A stretch of 64,000 bases of DNA from a virus: the IMG/VR virus record IMGVR_UViG_3300031963_000065, positions 20,970-84,969 of that record, one strand, 5' to 3'. Below, piece after piece: positions 13,594 to 25,300 of the stretch. Both the position numbers and the translations under genes were made by a program. Below the pieces are notes generated by a model. That model made no database searches. It was not told where the DNA came from and worked only from the letters and a program-made list of their open reading frames with translations. Within the stretch, counting starts at the first letter, position 1, and each line of letters opens with the position of its first letter.

Positions 13594-14955
13594 TTAGTCT
13601 TTAGAAGCAATAATTAAGTCAACATATTGGACAGCAAAGTCCATTGCTGTACCTGTAAAAGATGCTGAACCAGACCAAGATGGATTAGTAAATCCGTGTC
13701 CGTGAGAGTTTCCACCACCAGTTGATGTGGTATTTGGGCTGAGACCAACAATTGTACCACCACCGGCAAATCCTTGAGAACCACCTCCACCATTATCAAG
13801 CAAAAATTGCCCAGATGTTGATGAGTGGTTGTGGGATGGCATCTCTGAAGTGGTTAGTGTAGTATTACTTACAGAACCGCCAGAGTTAGATCCAGAAACC
13901 GAAACAGAACCAGATGGTGTCCTAGAAGCAAATACACTTGTAAATGCGGTCGTACCACCAGAACTTGCAGATCCACTTACTACTCTAAGTGCTTTATTAT
14001 TATGAGTTGTTTGTTTGGTCCAACCAGTAGGTGCTGCTGTCTGTTGGAATAACATCAAAGTGCCTGATGCAAAAGTTATAGCGCCAGAAGTACCTTGAGA
14101 TCCAACAGCACCCTGTGCACCTACAGCACCTTGAGCACCTGTAGATCCTTGAGCACCTTGAGTACCTGTAGATCCTTGAGCACCTTGAGCACCTATAGTA
14201 CCTTGAGATCCTGATGTACCTGCGGTTCCTTGAGCACCTTGAGCACCTGTGGAACCTTGAGCACCTTGAGCACCTGTGGAACCTTGAGCACCTTGAGCAC
14301 CTGTAGATCCTTGTGCTCCTACTGAACCTTGAGCACCAGTAGCACCTTGAGCACCAGTAGCACCTTGAGCACCTGTGGAACCTTGAGCACCAACTGTGCC
14401 TTGTACACCTGTAGATCCTTGAGCACCTACATCACCTTGAGCACCTTGAGCACCTACATCACCTTGAGCACCTGTGGAACCTTGAGATCCTGATGCACCT
14501 GCGGTTCCTTGAGCACCAGTAGCACCTTGAGCACCTTGAGCACCTATAGTACCTTGAGATCCTGATGTACCTGCGGTTCCTTGAGCACCTTGAGCACCTT
14601 GAGCACCTTGAGCACCTTGAGCACCTTGAGCACCTGTAGATCCTTGTGCTCCTACTGAACCTTGAGCACCAACTGTGCCTTGTACACCTGTAGATCCTTG
14701 TGCTCCTACTGAACCTTGAGCACCTTGAGCACCTTCAGCACCTGTAGATCCTTGAGCACCTTGATCCCCTACAGCACCTTGAGCACCTTGAGCACCTGTA
14801 GATCCTTGAGCACCTTGAGCACCTGTAGATCCTTGAGCACCTTGAGTTCCAGGTGTTCCCTGCCTAACCCAAGATGTTCCATTCCATATCCATCTGGAGT
14901 TACTAGATGTAAAAATATCATTTACTGATGGACTATCTGGAAAGTTTAGAGCCAT
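13594..14955 (-). CDS. Tail fibre with collagen-like shaft and collar-type C-terminus
   Basis: The 453-residue protein has three parts. The N-terminal 35 residues are an attachment domain ([20 protein letters not shown]). Residues 36-280 are G-x-Q/G-A-Q-G collagen-like triplets. The C-terminal part from about 290 resembles the phage collar/gp12-like receptor-binding head ([13 protein letters not shown], then [13 protein letters not shown] and [17 protein letters not shown]), in which histidines bind iron or zinc in T4 gp12. It should adsorb to the host surface. Confidence 0.85.
   Translation of the reverse strand: MALNFPDSPSVNDIFTSSNSRWIWNGTSWVRQGTPGTQGAQGSTGAQGAQGSTGAQGAQGAVGDQGAQGSTGAEGAQGAQGSVGAQGSTGVQGTVGAQGSVGAQGSTGAQGAQGAQGAQGAQGAQGTAGTSGSQGTIGAQGAQGATGAQGTAGASGSQGSTGAQGDVGAQGAQGDVGAQGSTGVQGTVGAQGSTGAQGATGAQGATGAQGSVGAQGSTGAQGAQGSTGAQGAQGSTGAQGAQGTAGTSGSQGTIGAQGAQGSTGTQGAQGSTGAQGAVGAQGAVGSQGTSGAITFASGTLMLFQQTAAPTGWTKQTTHNNKALRVVSGSASSGGTTAFTSVFASRTPSGSVSVSGSNSGGSVSNTTLTTSEMPSHNHSSTSGQFLLDNGGGGSQGFAGGGTIVGLSPNTTSTGGGNSHGHGFTNPSWSGSASFTGTAMDFAVQYVDLIIASKD
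14050..14870 (-). repeat. Collagen-triplet coding repeat in fibre gene
   Basis: Short repeats of the type GGTGCTCAAGGATCTACA cover the shaft of the fibre. The high identity of neighbouring copies makes length change by slippage or recombination likely. Confidence 0.85.
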
Positions 14956-14982
14956 TATCTAACCACTATATTCCTTTCAAGT

Positions 14983-14990
14983 TATTTATC
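14983..14990 (-). promoter_or_regulatory. Late promoter (GATAAATA) of the collagen fibre gene
   Basis: GATAAATA lies 28 bases before the fibre ATG, with AAGGA in between as ribosome binding site. Confidence 0.6.
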
Positions 14991-15011
14991 TTTTCTTTGA
15001 ATTCTTAAAGG

Positions 15012-15040
15012 ATTATAACCAATATCATACATAAAGTCAA
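15012..15040 (-). promoter_or_regulatory. Sigma-70-type promoter upstream of the fibre gene
   Basis: TTGACT and TATAAT are 17 bp apart and follow directly after the T tail of the terminator at 15043-15074. The late promoter lies further downstream, so the fibre gene may be read at two stages. Confidence 0.6.
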
Positions 15041-15042
15041 AT

Positions 15043-15074
15043 AAAAAAAGAGAGTATAAAACTCTCCTTTTTTA
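15043..15074. terminator. Bidirectional intrinsic terminator
   Basis: GAGAGT / ACTCTC has T runs on both strands (seven on minus, six on plus). The minus reading ends the transcript from the gene at 15167. Confidence 0.75.
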
Positions 15075-15166
15075 ACCACCAACTCACCTCTCCCACCACA
15101 GAGAGGGTCTTCATTCCCAAAGATACAAGGAATCTTGAAGACCTTAAAGAGAACGTACACCCATCA

Positions 15167-15436
15167 TCAAAGATTAGTTAACCAAATGTTTTCAGCAAGT
15201 TTTGCTTCGCCAGTTATAATTGCAGATTCTAGATCTGAAATATCTTCTCCAGAATCTACAATTTCTTGGTCAGTAACAACAAGTTTAAGGTGTCCAACAT
15301 TACGATCAATATTAGATTTTAAGTCTTTGGAGGGCGTTTCTCCACCATCTAATTTTTCAATAGCATCTTCAATCACCCAAACACTATCTTTAGCTACAGT
15401 AATTGTTTGCAAAATTTGTTCTTGAGTTCTTGCCAT
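15167..15436 (-). CDS. Conserved short protein, unknown function
   Basis: The 89-residue protein MARTQEQILQTITVAKDSVW... is helical, without cysteines or membrane segments. A terminator lies about 90 bases downstream. It follows the sulfotransferase gene after three bases, so it is the last gene of the A+T-rich module. No family is recognised. Confidence 0.6.
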   Translation of the reverse strand: MARTQEQILQTITVAKDSVWVIEDAIEKLDGGETPSKDLKSNIDRNVGHLKLVVTDQEIVDSGEDISDLESAIITGEAKLAENIWLTNL

Positions 15437-15439
15437 TTT

Positions 15440-16354
15440 TTAAGCTCCTATAAAGTTTTTTGAATCTTCAAAGACCTGATTATTTGCATTTATATTCAAT
15501 TCAATATCTTCATAATCAATTGATTCAAGATCTCTCCAAAATTCAAGTCCTTTACATCTTGATAAGATTTCATCGGAAAGAATTTCTTTTGGAGATAAAG
15601 AAGTTTTTTTCAACTCCTTTCTAACATAATGCATATCACTTAAACCATAAGTAGAGGCATCATTTTCCTCATTAATGTTAATAAGATTATCAAATTCGTG
15701 TTCATAATATTCTTCATCAAGAAACTCATAAATTTTCTTCATTGTTTTTTCTGGAAAACTAACAAGATCATCATATTCAACAAAATGCAAATATTTTTCC
15801 TGCCCTTTCGTTAGTACATCACGAATTCCCAAATAACTTTGTCCAAGAATTCCAGATTCACTTACAAGAAATTCACAACGATTATCATCCGTTAATAAAA
15901 TATTAGATTTAACTAACATATCATCAATAAAGTTTATTTTTCCATTTACTTCATATGGATTACGACGATGCATCGAAATAAAAGATGCTAAAATTTCATC
16001 AATGTTTCTAACAGGACAAATAATTTTTGGTGTAATTCCCAAGTAACCTTCAATGTAATGAATTCGATTTACCCAAGATCTATTCTTGTCAAAAATTACT
16101 GGTTTTTTTACATCAAAATAATATTGATGAATAATATTGGAAATAATCATTGATGCTTGTTCTGGTTTTGGATATGCCAAAAACAACTCGTCCTGAGACA
16201 ATTGTTGTTCTAACATAATCATCAACCCAGTCACAGGAGAACTAGGACCAGAATAAAACCTTGGATTTTGATTTAAAATGCTAGATAAAATTGTACTTCC
16301 AGAGCGAGGAAGTCCCGCCATAAAATAATAAGTTTTTTGCACTGGTTCTACCAT
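15440..16354 (-). CDS. Sulfotransferase family protein
   Basis: Sulfotransferases move sulfate from PAPS to a hydroxyl or amine. The PAPS 5'-phosphosulfate loop GLPRSGSTILSSILNQNP is at residues 14-31, the 3'-phosphate binding region is PVRNIDEILASFISMHRR (about residue 115), and EYDDLVSFPEKTMKKIYEFL is the usual helix near residue 195. Length 304 is normal. The acceptor is unknown; its operon of glycosyltransferases suggests a glycan. Sulfotransferases are unusual in phages. Confidence 0.82.
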   Translation of the reverse strand: MVEPVQKTYYFMAGLPRSGSTILSSILNQNPRFYSGPSSPVTGLMIMLEQQLSQDELFLAYPKPEQASMIISNIIHQYYFDVKKPVIFDKNRSWVNRIHYIEGYLGITPKIICPVRNIDEILASFISMHRRNPYEVNGKINFIDDMLVKSNILLTDDNRCEFLVSESGILGQSYLGIRDVLTKGQEKYLHFVEYDDLVSFPEKTMKKIYEFLDEEYYEHEFDNLININEENDASTYGLSDMHYVRKELKKTSLSPKEILSDEILSRCKGLEFWRDLESIDYEDIELNINANNQVFEDSKNFIGA

Positions 16355-16363
16355 AGACTTAAT

Positions 16364-17266
16364 TTACTGAGCATCAACGGATTTAACAATTTCATTAAAA
16401 TCAAACAGTTCGGTTCCCTCTTCATAAGGATACTCAACTTCATTACCATCAAAGTCAAAATCAAAAAGATAACTCCCCGGTAATTTAAAATCATATGGAA
16501 CTGTTGTGGAGATATTATCATGCAGATCATATCCAAATACTTTTGGACTAGTCCCATTCCAAAGAACTGTTGATTTTTTATTTAGTGCGGCAGCAGCATG
16601 TTGAACACAAGAATCAATTAAGATTCTTTTTTTAGCATGAAGAACAATACTAAAGTATTCCATCAAAGATAAAGATTTTTCTGGTGTTGCAAAAATGTGC
16701 TCGACACCTTCTAGTTTTGGCGAATTAACTTTTGTAAGTTGAATAATATGATATTCAGATTTATAATAATCTACAAGTTTTTCTGCAAGATCAAATGGCA
16801 TATCTCTTGTCCAAGAATATGGTTTCGAATCAGTGGTCATAACTCCACCGTTAGTATGAATAATCATAACTGGTTTTTTTCGTTTCCAAACTTCTCTGGA
16901 TATATTTTGTTGAAGTTTATTAAATCTTATTTCTGGTCTTTCTCTAGAATATTTAATACCATACATATCACACCAATTCTCAATTAAACGTTTACGTTTA
17001 TGAATATGATTAGTTGTATAATATGGTTCATTATGAAATAGAATAGAATCTTTATCTTGAATATATTCTTGATAAAAATACTGCGTTGTTCCTATGGTAT
17101 AAACTCTATGAACATAAGGAAGATTTATAAAAATATCTGCATATGCACAGACTATAACTAATTTACGATCTGGGTGATTTGCTTTAATTGCTTTTGCTAC
17201 TGCGGTGGCCGCAATATGTTTTCCAATACCACCCTGCACATGAAAAATACTATATTTTGATTTCAT
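16364..17266 (-). CDS. Glycosyltransferase family 9-like protein
   Basis: The 300-residue protein has a GT-B look with the opening FHVQGGIGKHIAATAVAKAI, a heptosyltransferase-type G-G-x-G-x loop. A second half has TNGGVMTTDSKPYSWTRDMP and a C-terminal donor site (RILIDSCVQHAAAALNKKST, then VLWNGTSPKVFGY). Family 9 enzymes add heptose or related sugars to lipopolysaccharide. Here the substrate is unknown. A perfect consensus promoter lies 65 bases upstream. Confidence 0.72.
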   Translation of the reverse strand: MKSKYSIFHVQGGIGKHIAATAVAKAIKANHPDRKLVIVCAYADIFINLPYVHRVYTIGTTQYFYQEYIQDKDSILFHNEPYYTTNHIHKRKRLIENWCDMYGIKYSRERPEIRFNKLQQNISREVWKRKKPVMIIHTNGGVMTTDSKPYSWTRDMPFDLAEKLVDYYKSEYHIIQLTKVNSPKLEGVEHIFATPEKSLSLMEYFSIVLHAKKRILIDSCVQHAAAALNKKSTVLWNGTSPKVFGYDLHDNISTTVPYDFKLPGSYLFDFDFDGNEVEYPYEEGTELFDFNEIVKSVDAQ

Positions 17267-17326
17267 AAATGAATGATTAACTTGAATGGGTCTACTTATA
17301 AAATATTATTATCAATTTATGGTGCA

Positions 17327-18625
17327 TTATATTATATCATCTCTTTTTAAAACTGTCAATCCATTATTGTTTGTTTTATACTTATAAAATTTCCAGTGTG
17401 GATTCTTCATTACAAACTCAATAACCGCAGATAACAATCCTTTATCATCTTTTCCATCTTCTCCTTTAAGACCAAATGTATATGTGTCATGAAATACAAT
17501 ATATTTTTGTGCCTTGTTTCCGTGAAGATTTAATTCCCGTTTAAGTTGATCATATATGTGAAAAGTATCAATAAACAATAAATCAGTCTCTTCAATTTCT
17601 ATATCGAGAACATCTGCTTGAATATATTCCGCAGATTTTCCTTGTCGTTTAGCAAGATCAAAAAGTTTTTGAACATTTGAATCTAATATGATATCAAAGG
17701 AAAAAAGTTTAGCATTAGTGTTTAAAAATGCTCTAGTACTAACTCCTGTTCTAACTCCCATTTCCACTACGGTCTTACATTCTTTTGCTAATTCATAAAG
17801 TTCATGAACATTTTCGTTGATATCACTTGGTATTTTCCTTGCTCTTTGATACTCTAAATCAAATACACCTGATTTTATATTTTTATCTTTACGTTGATGT
17901 TCATAAAGTTTTATCATATTGTGTGGGATTTCCCAATTTTTTCCATTGATAAAATGATCATATGATATCAAGTTTTTTGAATCTAATTCAATTCTTTTTG
18001 AAATATCACTGTCGGGGTCTTCAAACTTTGTAAGTGTTTCCGAAATAGTTCCTTTAATTTTATTTGAATTAATCGCGTAAATGTTTTTTGCATATTGTAC
18101 AAAAAAATCATCACCATACCAAACTTGATATAGAGATGGTATAACTTTATATGATTCTCTTAACATAAACATACAGATTCCGAATGCCCACGACTGACCT
18201 CCAATAGGTTTTGTGGGATCATAATTTAATTTTACAATCTCTTCTTTTGTATCAATATAATCATCAATTTTATAATTATTTTGCCTTCCCTGTAAATTTA
18301 CACCAATCAAATCTCCATTTGAAAGATTAAAATCAATAATCATATCAAATATTTCTGATGACACTTTAATATCATCATTTAATATTCCAATAATTTTAGA
18401 TTTTGATCGAAAATATCCCTCATTCCAAGCAGGATTTACAAAAATATTTTTACCATATGAAATAATTTCAATTTTTGAGTGATTTAAAATCTCATAAGAT
18501 GGTCTTTTTAATTTATTATTGTCAACGATAATAATTTTGTTAATTGAGTTATGACTTACATAAGTTTGCAAAGATTCTTCAAATTTATTTGCAAACCACA
18601 TTGTTGGAATAATGAGATCGATCAT
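17327..18625 (-). CDS. Glycosyltransferase-like domain fused to class I methyltransferase
   Basis: In this 432-residue protein residues 1-220 resemble a GT2 domain (IIPTMWFANKFEESLQTYVS; SKIIGILNDDIKVSSEIFD with D-D). Residues 255-430 are an S-adenosylmethionine-binding domain of the cephalosporin-hydroxylase/CmcI type (KTVVEMGVRTGVSTRAFLNT; DLLFIDTFHIYDQLKRELNL; YIVFHDTYTFG). This is the second glycosyltransferase-methyltransferase fusion in the window, but with a different methyltransferase family. The start overlaps the previous stop by ATGA. Confidence 0.75.
   Translation of the reverse strand: MIDLIIPTMWFANKFEESLQTYVSHNSINKIIIVDNNKLKRPSYEILNHSKIEIISYGKNIFVNPAWNEGYFRSKSKIIGILNDDIKVSSEIFDMIIDFNLSNGDLIGVNLQGRQNNYKIDDYIDTKEEIVKLNYDPTKPIGGQSWAFGICMFMLRESYKVIPSLYQVWYGDDFFVQYAKNIYAINSNKIKGTISETLTKFEDPDSDISKRIELDSKNLISYDHFINGKNWEIPHNMIKLYEHQRKDKNIKSGVFDLEYQRARKIPSDINENVHELYELAKECKTVVEMGVRTGVSTRAFLNTNAKLFSFDIILDSNVQKLFDLAKRQGKSAEYIQADVLDIEIEETDLLFIDTFHIYDQLKRELNLHGNKAQKYIVFHDTYTFGLKGEDGKDDKGLLSAVIEFVMKNPHWKFYKYKTNNNGLTVLKRDDII
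17331..17359 (-). promoter_or_regulatory. Perfect consensus sigma-70 promoter
   Basis: TTGACA and TATAAT are 17 bp apart, all twelve bases consensus. It lies in the last codons of the GT-methyltransferase gene and reads into the GT9-like and sulfotransferase genes. Confidence 0.8.
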
Positions 18626-19263
18626 AAATTATAACTCTTTTCAAAATTTCCTTTATATATTTTATTTCCAATATGTGATACTGTGTGTTTTGGATTTAAC
18701 CAAATATCATATCCCAATTCCTTTATTTTTCTAGTTAATGCGACATCCTCTCCGATAAAACTTCCATTTTCAAAGGTATATTCACAAATATTTTTTAAAG
18801 GACTGTTACGAAATAGTAATTCTGTGTTTGTATTCCACAAATCAATAATAACCTTACGAGTCAATTTAAGAAATCCTGTCCCACATTTTTCAATTTTAAT
18901 ATATCCATCGGTATCTTTTTGAATGTCATTATTTAACCATACATTATATTTAATTTTTTTATCTTCCTTATTCACAACAGGTATTGTTATAACATCCTTT
19001 TCAGATTGAATAATTTCAATTAATGCTTTTTCATCCCAATATTCATCATCATCAATAAACACCATTACATCATAATTATCAGTATAAGATAATTTAAATA
19101 ACTCATTTCTAGCCATTGGAAGAATACTTTCATTAGCTAAAAAAACACATCTAATATCTAAGTCATTTTTGATTCCTAATTTAATAGATTCACATAAACT
19201 GTGAACAAAATAAGCATCAACTTTTTGATCAAGGCATGGTGTAGCAATTAAAACTTTTTTCAT
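18622..19263 (-). CDS. Glycosyltransferase family 2-like protein
   Basis: This 213-residue GT-A protein has MKKVLIATPCLDQKVDAYFV at the start, a metal site VMVFIDDDEYWDEKALIEI near residue 70 and an acceptor-side segment SFIGEDVALTRKIKELGYD with the E-D pair. It is the first gene after the giant fibre gene and has its own promoter. Confidence 0.75.
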   Translation of the reverse strand: MKKVLIATPCLDQKVDAYFVHSLCESIKLGIKNDLDIRCVFLANESILPMARNELFKLSYTDNYDVMVFIDDDEYWDEKALIEIIQSEKDVITIPVVNKEDKKIKYNVWLNNDIQKDTDGYIKIEKCGTGFLKLTRKVIIDLWNTNTELLFRNSPLKNICEYTFENGSFIGEDVALTRKIKELGYDIWLNPKHTVSHIGNKIYKGNFEKSYNL

Positions 19264-19297
19264 ATATTCTCACGTATCATACAGTATGTATGAGACT

Positions 19298-19327
19298 ATT
19301 ATATCACGAATTTTCCAATATATCCAA
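19298..19327 (-). promoter_or_regulatory. Probable sigma-70-type promoter
   Basis: TTGGAT and TATAAT are 18 bp apart. The -10 box directly follows the fibre stop codon and would start the sulfotransferase-containing operon. Confidence 0.5.
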
Positions 19328-22300
19328 TCTTGATTTTAATACATCAACTTCCTCTGATAATTCCTTCACTGCATTTACAAGAACTGGAATCATATGATCT
19401 GATGTCAGTTTGAGATGCTCTGGATCATTTGAGTCTACAATAACAGGATTTTCTCCTTCTGCTTCAAGGACATTCTGGGCACTGAATCCATACCTACGCT
19501 TTCCTTCTATGTCCTTTAATTCATCAGTATCACGGTCCTTAAAGGCATATTCAATTGGAGTAATATTATGAAGGAAACCTCTACCATGAGGAACAGGTCC
19601 AAAAATGCACTTGTCACGGCAATCAGAAACTGCTGTCCAAGCAACCTGGATAAGAGCACATGCATGACTGTTGTTACCCATAATGATGTAATTGGATTCT
19701 GTTGTAACATTACAAAGTCCTGTAGAACCCGTTCCAGCATTTTGTCCGAAGAAAAGATTATTAGTTCCAGTGGTGTTGCAGTAACCAGCATTACGTCCAA
19801 TAAAGGTGTTGTTGCATCCACTGGTGTTGCAGATACCAGTATAAGCTCCAATGAAGATGTTAAAGGTTCCACTGGTGTTGCGGAATCCAGCACATTGTCC
19901 AATGAAGTTGTTAAAGGCTCCAGTGGTGTTGCATTGACCGGCACTAAATCCAATAAAGTTGTTATTGGATCCAGTGGTGTTGCTGAAACCAGCACATCGT
20001 CCAGCAAAGAAGTTAAAGGATCCACCGGTGTTGCAGTAACCAGCACTAAATCCAATAAAGTTGTTATTGGATCCAGTGGTGTTGCCGAAACCAGCATAAG
20101 CTCCAATGAAGGTGTTATTGGATCCAGTGGTGTTGTTGGATCCAGCAAGTCGTCCAATGAAGTTGTTGCAGGTTCCAATGGTGTTGGATTGACCAGCATT
20201 AGATCCAAAGAAGTTGTTGTTGGCTCCACTGGTGTTGCATCGACCAGCAAATCGTCCAAAGAAGTTGTTGTAGGATCCACTGGTGTTGCTGAAACCAGCA
20301 CATTGTCCAGCAAAGAAGTTATGAGTTCCACTGGTGTTGCATCGACCAGCATTAGATCCAAAGAAGTTGTTGTTGGCTCCACCGATGTTGGATTGACCAG
20401 TATAAGCTCCAATGAAGTTGTTATTGGATCCAGTGGTGTTGCTGAAACCAGCACATCGTCCAATGAAGTTGTTGCAGGTTCCAGTGGTGTTGCTATAACC
20501 AGCACTAAATCCAATGAAGTTGTTGTTAGTTCCAGTGCTGTTGTATCGACCAGCATAATTTCCAATGAAGTTGTTGTAGTTTCCAATGGTGTTGCGGAAT
20601 CCAGCAAATCGTCCAAAGAAGTTGTTGTTAGTTCCAGTGCTGTTGCATCGACCAGCACATTGTCCAATGAAGTTGTTGAAGGATCCAGTGGTGTTACAGG
20701 CACCAGCACCTTGTCCAATAAAGTTGTTATTGGATCCAGTGGTGTTACAGGCACCAGCACATTGTCCAGCAAAGAAGTTAAAGGATCCAGTGGTGTTACA
20801 GGCACCAGCACCTTGTCCAATAAAGTTGTTATTGGATCCAGTGGTGTTACAGGCACCAGCACATTGTCCAGCAAAGAAGTTAAAGGATCCACTGGTGTTG
20901 GATTGACCAGCACAATAACCAGCAAAGAAATTATTGAGTCCAGTGCCACCAGTTCCTGCTTCTGAACTGTAAATGGTCCCACAAGAACCACTTAAAATGA
21001 ATTCTCCACCGCCACCGACACCCCCTCCTGCAGGTCCTTGAGCACCTTGAGCACCAGTAGCACCAGCGGTTCCTTGAGCACCTTGAGCACCAGATCCAGT
21101 GGCACCTTGAGCACCTGTAGATCCTTGAGCACCTGTAGATCCTTGAGCACCTTGAGTACCTGTAGATCCTTGAGCACCTGTAGATCCTTGAGCACCTTGA
21201 GCACCTTGAGCACCTTGAGCACCAGATCCACTGCCACCCTCTCCTGCAGGTCCTTGAGCACCTTGAGCACCAGTAGCACCTGTAGATCCTTGAGCACCAG
21301 TAGCACCTGTAGATCCTTGAGCACCAGATCCAGTGGCACCTTGAGCACCTGTAGATCCTTGAGCACCAGTAGCACCTGTAGATCCTTGAGCACCAGATCC
21401 AGTGGCACCTTGAGCACCTGTAGATCCTTGAGCACCAGTAGCACCTGTAGATCCTTGAGCACCAGATCCAGTGGCACCTTGAGCACCTGTAGATCCTTGA
21501 GCACCTGTAGATCCTTGAGCACCTTGAGCACCTGTAGATCCTTGTGCTCCTACTAAACCTTGAGCACCAGTAGCACCTTGAGCACCTTGAGCACCAGATC
21601 CACTGCCACCCTCTCCTGCAGGTCCTTGAGCACCTTGAGCACCTTCAGCACCAGCGGTTCCTTGAGCACCTTGAGCACCAGATCCAGTGGCACCTTGAGC
21701 ACCTGTAGATCCTTGAGCACCTTGAGTACCTGTAGATCCTTGAGCACCTATAGATCCTTGAGCACCTGTAGATCCCTGAGCACCTTGAGCACCAGATCCA
21801 GTGGCACCTTGAGCACCTGTAGATCCTTGAGCACCTTGAGCACCTTCAGCACCAGCGGTTCCTTGAGCACCTTGAGCACCAGATCCAGTGGCACCTTGAG
21901 CACCTATAGATCCTTGAGCACCTGTAGATCCCTGAGCACCTTGAGCACCAGATCCAGTGGCACCTTGAGCACCTTGAGCACCTTCAGCACCAGCGGTTCC
22001 TTGAGCACCTTGAGCACCTGTAGATCCTTGAGCACCTACATCACCTTTATCACCAGTCCTAGCAAAGGTGATGATAACGTCTTCACTATCACTGAATGAA
22101 GAAGCACTACCAGATACATATCCACAACTGACTGTGAAGTATCCAGTGTTCTCAGTCACACTAGAGATAGTGAACAGAGCAAAGTCGTCAGCATTCAGTC
22201 TATTAGAAATTCTAAAGTGACCCTTAATAGTAGAAGTAGAGTCATCAATAGTTCTTAAGAATGACTGAATATCTGTAGAGTTATCGTCAACATCATCAAT

Positions 22301-25300
22301 GTATAGAACCGTAGCAGATGAAACTGTAGCGTTATTGAGCTTTAGTATTCCAGTTCCTGGGTCACTAGCAGTAATGTTTGTAGAGAAAGTATAGTCAAAT
22401 GTAGCGCCACCGAAGTTACCATCAGCTCCTTGTGCTCCAACAGCACCCTGTGCACCTTGAGCACCAGCAGTTCCTTGAGCACCAGCGGTTCCTTGAGCAC
22501 CTTCAGCACCAGTAGCACCTGTGGAACCTTGAGCACCTTCAGCACCAGTAGCACCTGTGGAACCTTGAGCACCAGCAGTTCCTTGAGCACCAGCGGTTCC
22601 TTGAGCACCTTCAGCACCAGTAGCACCTGTGGAACCTTGAGCACCAGCAGTTCCTTGAGCACCAGCGGTTCCTTGAGCACCTTCAGCACCTGTAGATCCT
22701 TGAGCACCTTCAGCACCTGTAGATCCTTGAGCACCAGCAGTTCCTTGAGCACCAGCGGTTCCTTGAGCACCTTCAGCACCCTGAGCACCTTCAGCACCTT
22801 GAGCACCTGTGGAACCTTGAGCACCAGCGGTTCCTTGAGCACCTTCAGCACCCTGAGCACCTTCAGCACCTTCAGCACCTTGAGCACCAGTAGAACCTTG
22901 AGCACCAGTGACACCAGTAGAACCTTGAGCACCGGTGGCACCTATTGAACCTTGTGCTCCATCAGCACCTTGAGCACCTGTGGCACCTGTGGAACCTTGA
23001 GCACCAGTGGCACCTGTGGAACCTTGAGCACCGGTGACACCAGTAGAACCTTGAGATCCATCAGCACCTTGAGCACCAGCAGTTCCTTGTGCTCCAGTGG
23101 AACCTGTAGATCCTTGTGCTCCAGTGGAACCTGTAGATCCTTGTGCTCCAGTGGAACCGGTAGAACCTTGTGCACCTGTATCTCCTTTATCACCAGTTCT
23201 AGCAAATGTGATAATTACATCAAGGTTATTGGTAAATGATGTCGTAATACCAGAAACATAAGAAATAGGAACTGCAAAGTAATTTGTATATTCAGTATGA
23301 AGACCTACAATTGAAAATAATCCAAAATATGCAGTATTTCCTTTTTGTGCAATTGTGAAATGTCCCTTAATATTAGAAGTTGAATCATCAATTGTTTGTA
23401 AATAACTTGTAATATCTACATTATTATCATCATCATTATGAATATAAAGATAACTTGCTGTTGTTATTCCAACTTGATTTAATCTTAATTTACCTTGTGT
23501 TGGATCGCTATCTACTGTTGAACTATCAAATGTGTAATCAAAAGCAGCACCACCAAAGTTTCCATCAGCACCTTGAGCACCTGTAGAACCTGTAGATCCT
23601 TGTGCTCCTGCCGTACCTTGTGCACCAGCAGTTCCTTGAGATCCTTGTGCTCCTGCTGTACCTTGAGCACCTGTAGAGCCTGTAGATCCTTGTGCTCCAT
23701 CAGCACCTTGAGCACCTGTGGAACCTGTGGAACCTTGAGCACCTATAGAACCAGTAGAACCTTGGGCACCAGCATTACCTTGTGCTCCAGTGACACCTGT
23801 GGAACCTTGTGCTCCAGTGGCACCTGTGGAACCTTGTGCTCCATCAGCACCTTGAGCACCTGTGGAACCTGTGGAACCTTGAGCACCTATAGAACCTTGT
23901 GCACCGGTAGCACCTGTGGAACCTTGGGCACCAGCATTACCTTGTGCTCCAGTGACACCTGTGGAACCTTGAGCACCAGTAGAACCTTGAGCACCAGTGA
24001 CACCAGTAGAACCTTGAGCACCGGTGGCACCTATTGAACCTTGTGCTCCATCAGCACCTTGAGCACCAGATCCAGTGGCGCCTTGAGCACCTTGAGCACC
24101 TTCAGCACCAGCGGTTCCTTGAGGACCTTGAGCACCAGCGGTTCCTTGAGCACCAGCGGTTCCTTGAGCACCAGCGGTTCCTTGAGCACCTTGATCCCCT
24201 ACAGCACCTTGAGCACCAGCGGTTCCTTGAGCACCTTCAGCACCAGCGGTTCCTTGAGCACCTTGAGCACCTTCAGCACCAGCGGTTCCTTGAGCACCTT
24301 GAGCACCTTCAGCACCAGCGGTTCCTTGAGGACCTTGAGCACCAGTAGCACCTGTGGAACCTTGAGCACCAGCGGTTCCTTGTGCTCCAGTATCACCCTT
24401 ATCACCAGTTCTAGCAAAAGTAATAATAACGTCTTCACCATTGGAGAATGATGTAGCACTTCCTGAAACGTATGAAGAACTTACATCAAAATATCCAGTG
24501 TTCTCTGTTACTGAAGAAATAGTAAACAGAGCAAAGTCTGAGGCATCAAGTCGGTTTGAAATTCTAAAGTGACCCTTAATAGTAGAGGTAGAGTCATCAA
24601 TAGTTCTCAAGAACGACTGAATATCAGTTCCATTGTCGTCAGTATAATCAATATAAAGGTTTAGTGCTCCAGAGAAAGGAGACTCACTAAACTTCAGAGT
24701 TCCTGTTCCTGGGTCGCTATCGGTAGTATTTGTAGAAAATGTATAGTCGAAGGTAGCACCACCAAAGTTTCCATCAGCACCCTGAACTCCTTGAGCACCA
24801 GTAGCACCTGTGGAACCTTGAGCACCTTCAGCACCTTGAGCACCAGCGGTTCCTTGAGCACCTTGAGCACCTTCAGCACCTTGAGCACCAGCGGTTCCTT
24901 GAGCACCTTGAGCACCTGTAGATCCTTGAGCACCTTGATCCCCTACAGCACCTTGAGCACCTTCAGCACCTGTAGATCCTTGAGCACCTTGAGCACCTGT
25001 AGATCCTTGAGCACCTTGAGCACCTGTAGATCCTTGAGCACCTTGAGCACCTGTAGATCCTTGAGCACCTTGAGCACCTTCAGCACCTGTAGTTCCTTGA
25101 GCACCAGCGGTTCCTTGAGCACCTTGAGCACCTTGATCCCCTACAGCACCTTGAGCACCTTCAGCACCTGTAGATCCTTGAGCACCAGCGGTTCCTTGAG
25201 CACCAGCGGTTCCTTGAGCACCAGCGGTTCCTTGAGCACCAGCGGTTCCTTGAGCACCTTCAGCACCTGTAGATCCTTGAGCACCTTGAGCACCTGTAGA

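Noticed and set aside
19568-20965. Long plus-strand frame of 465 codons opposite the fibre repeats
   Set aside because: It is the complement of the N-N-F-I-G repeat region; repeats keep several frames open. It has no domain and no promoter.
19516-20991. Second long minus-strand frame of 491 codons inside the fibre gene
   Set aside because: It is the fibre repeat read in another frame, with only L, D, V and T-rich repeats.
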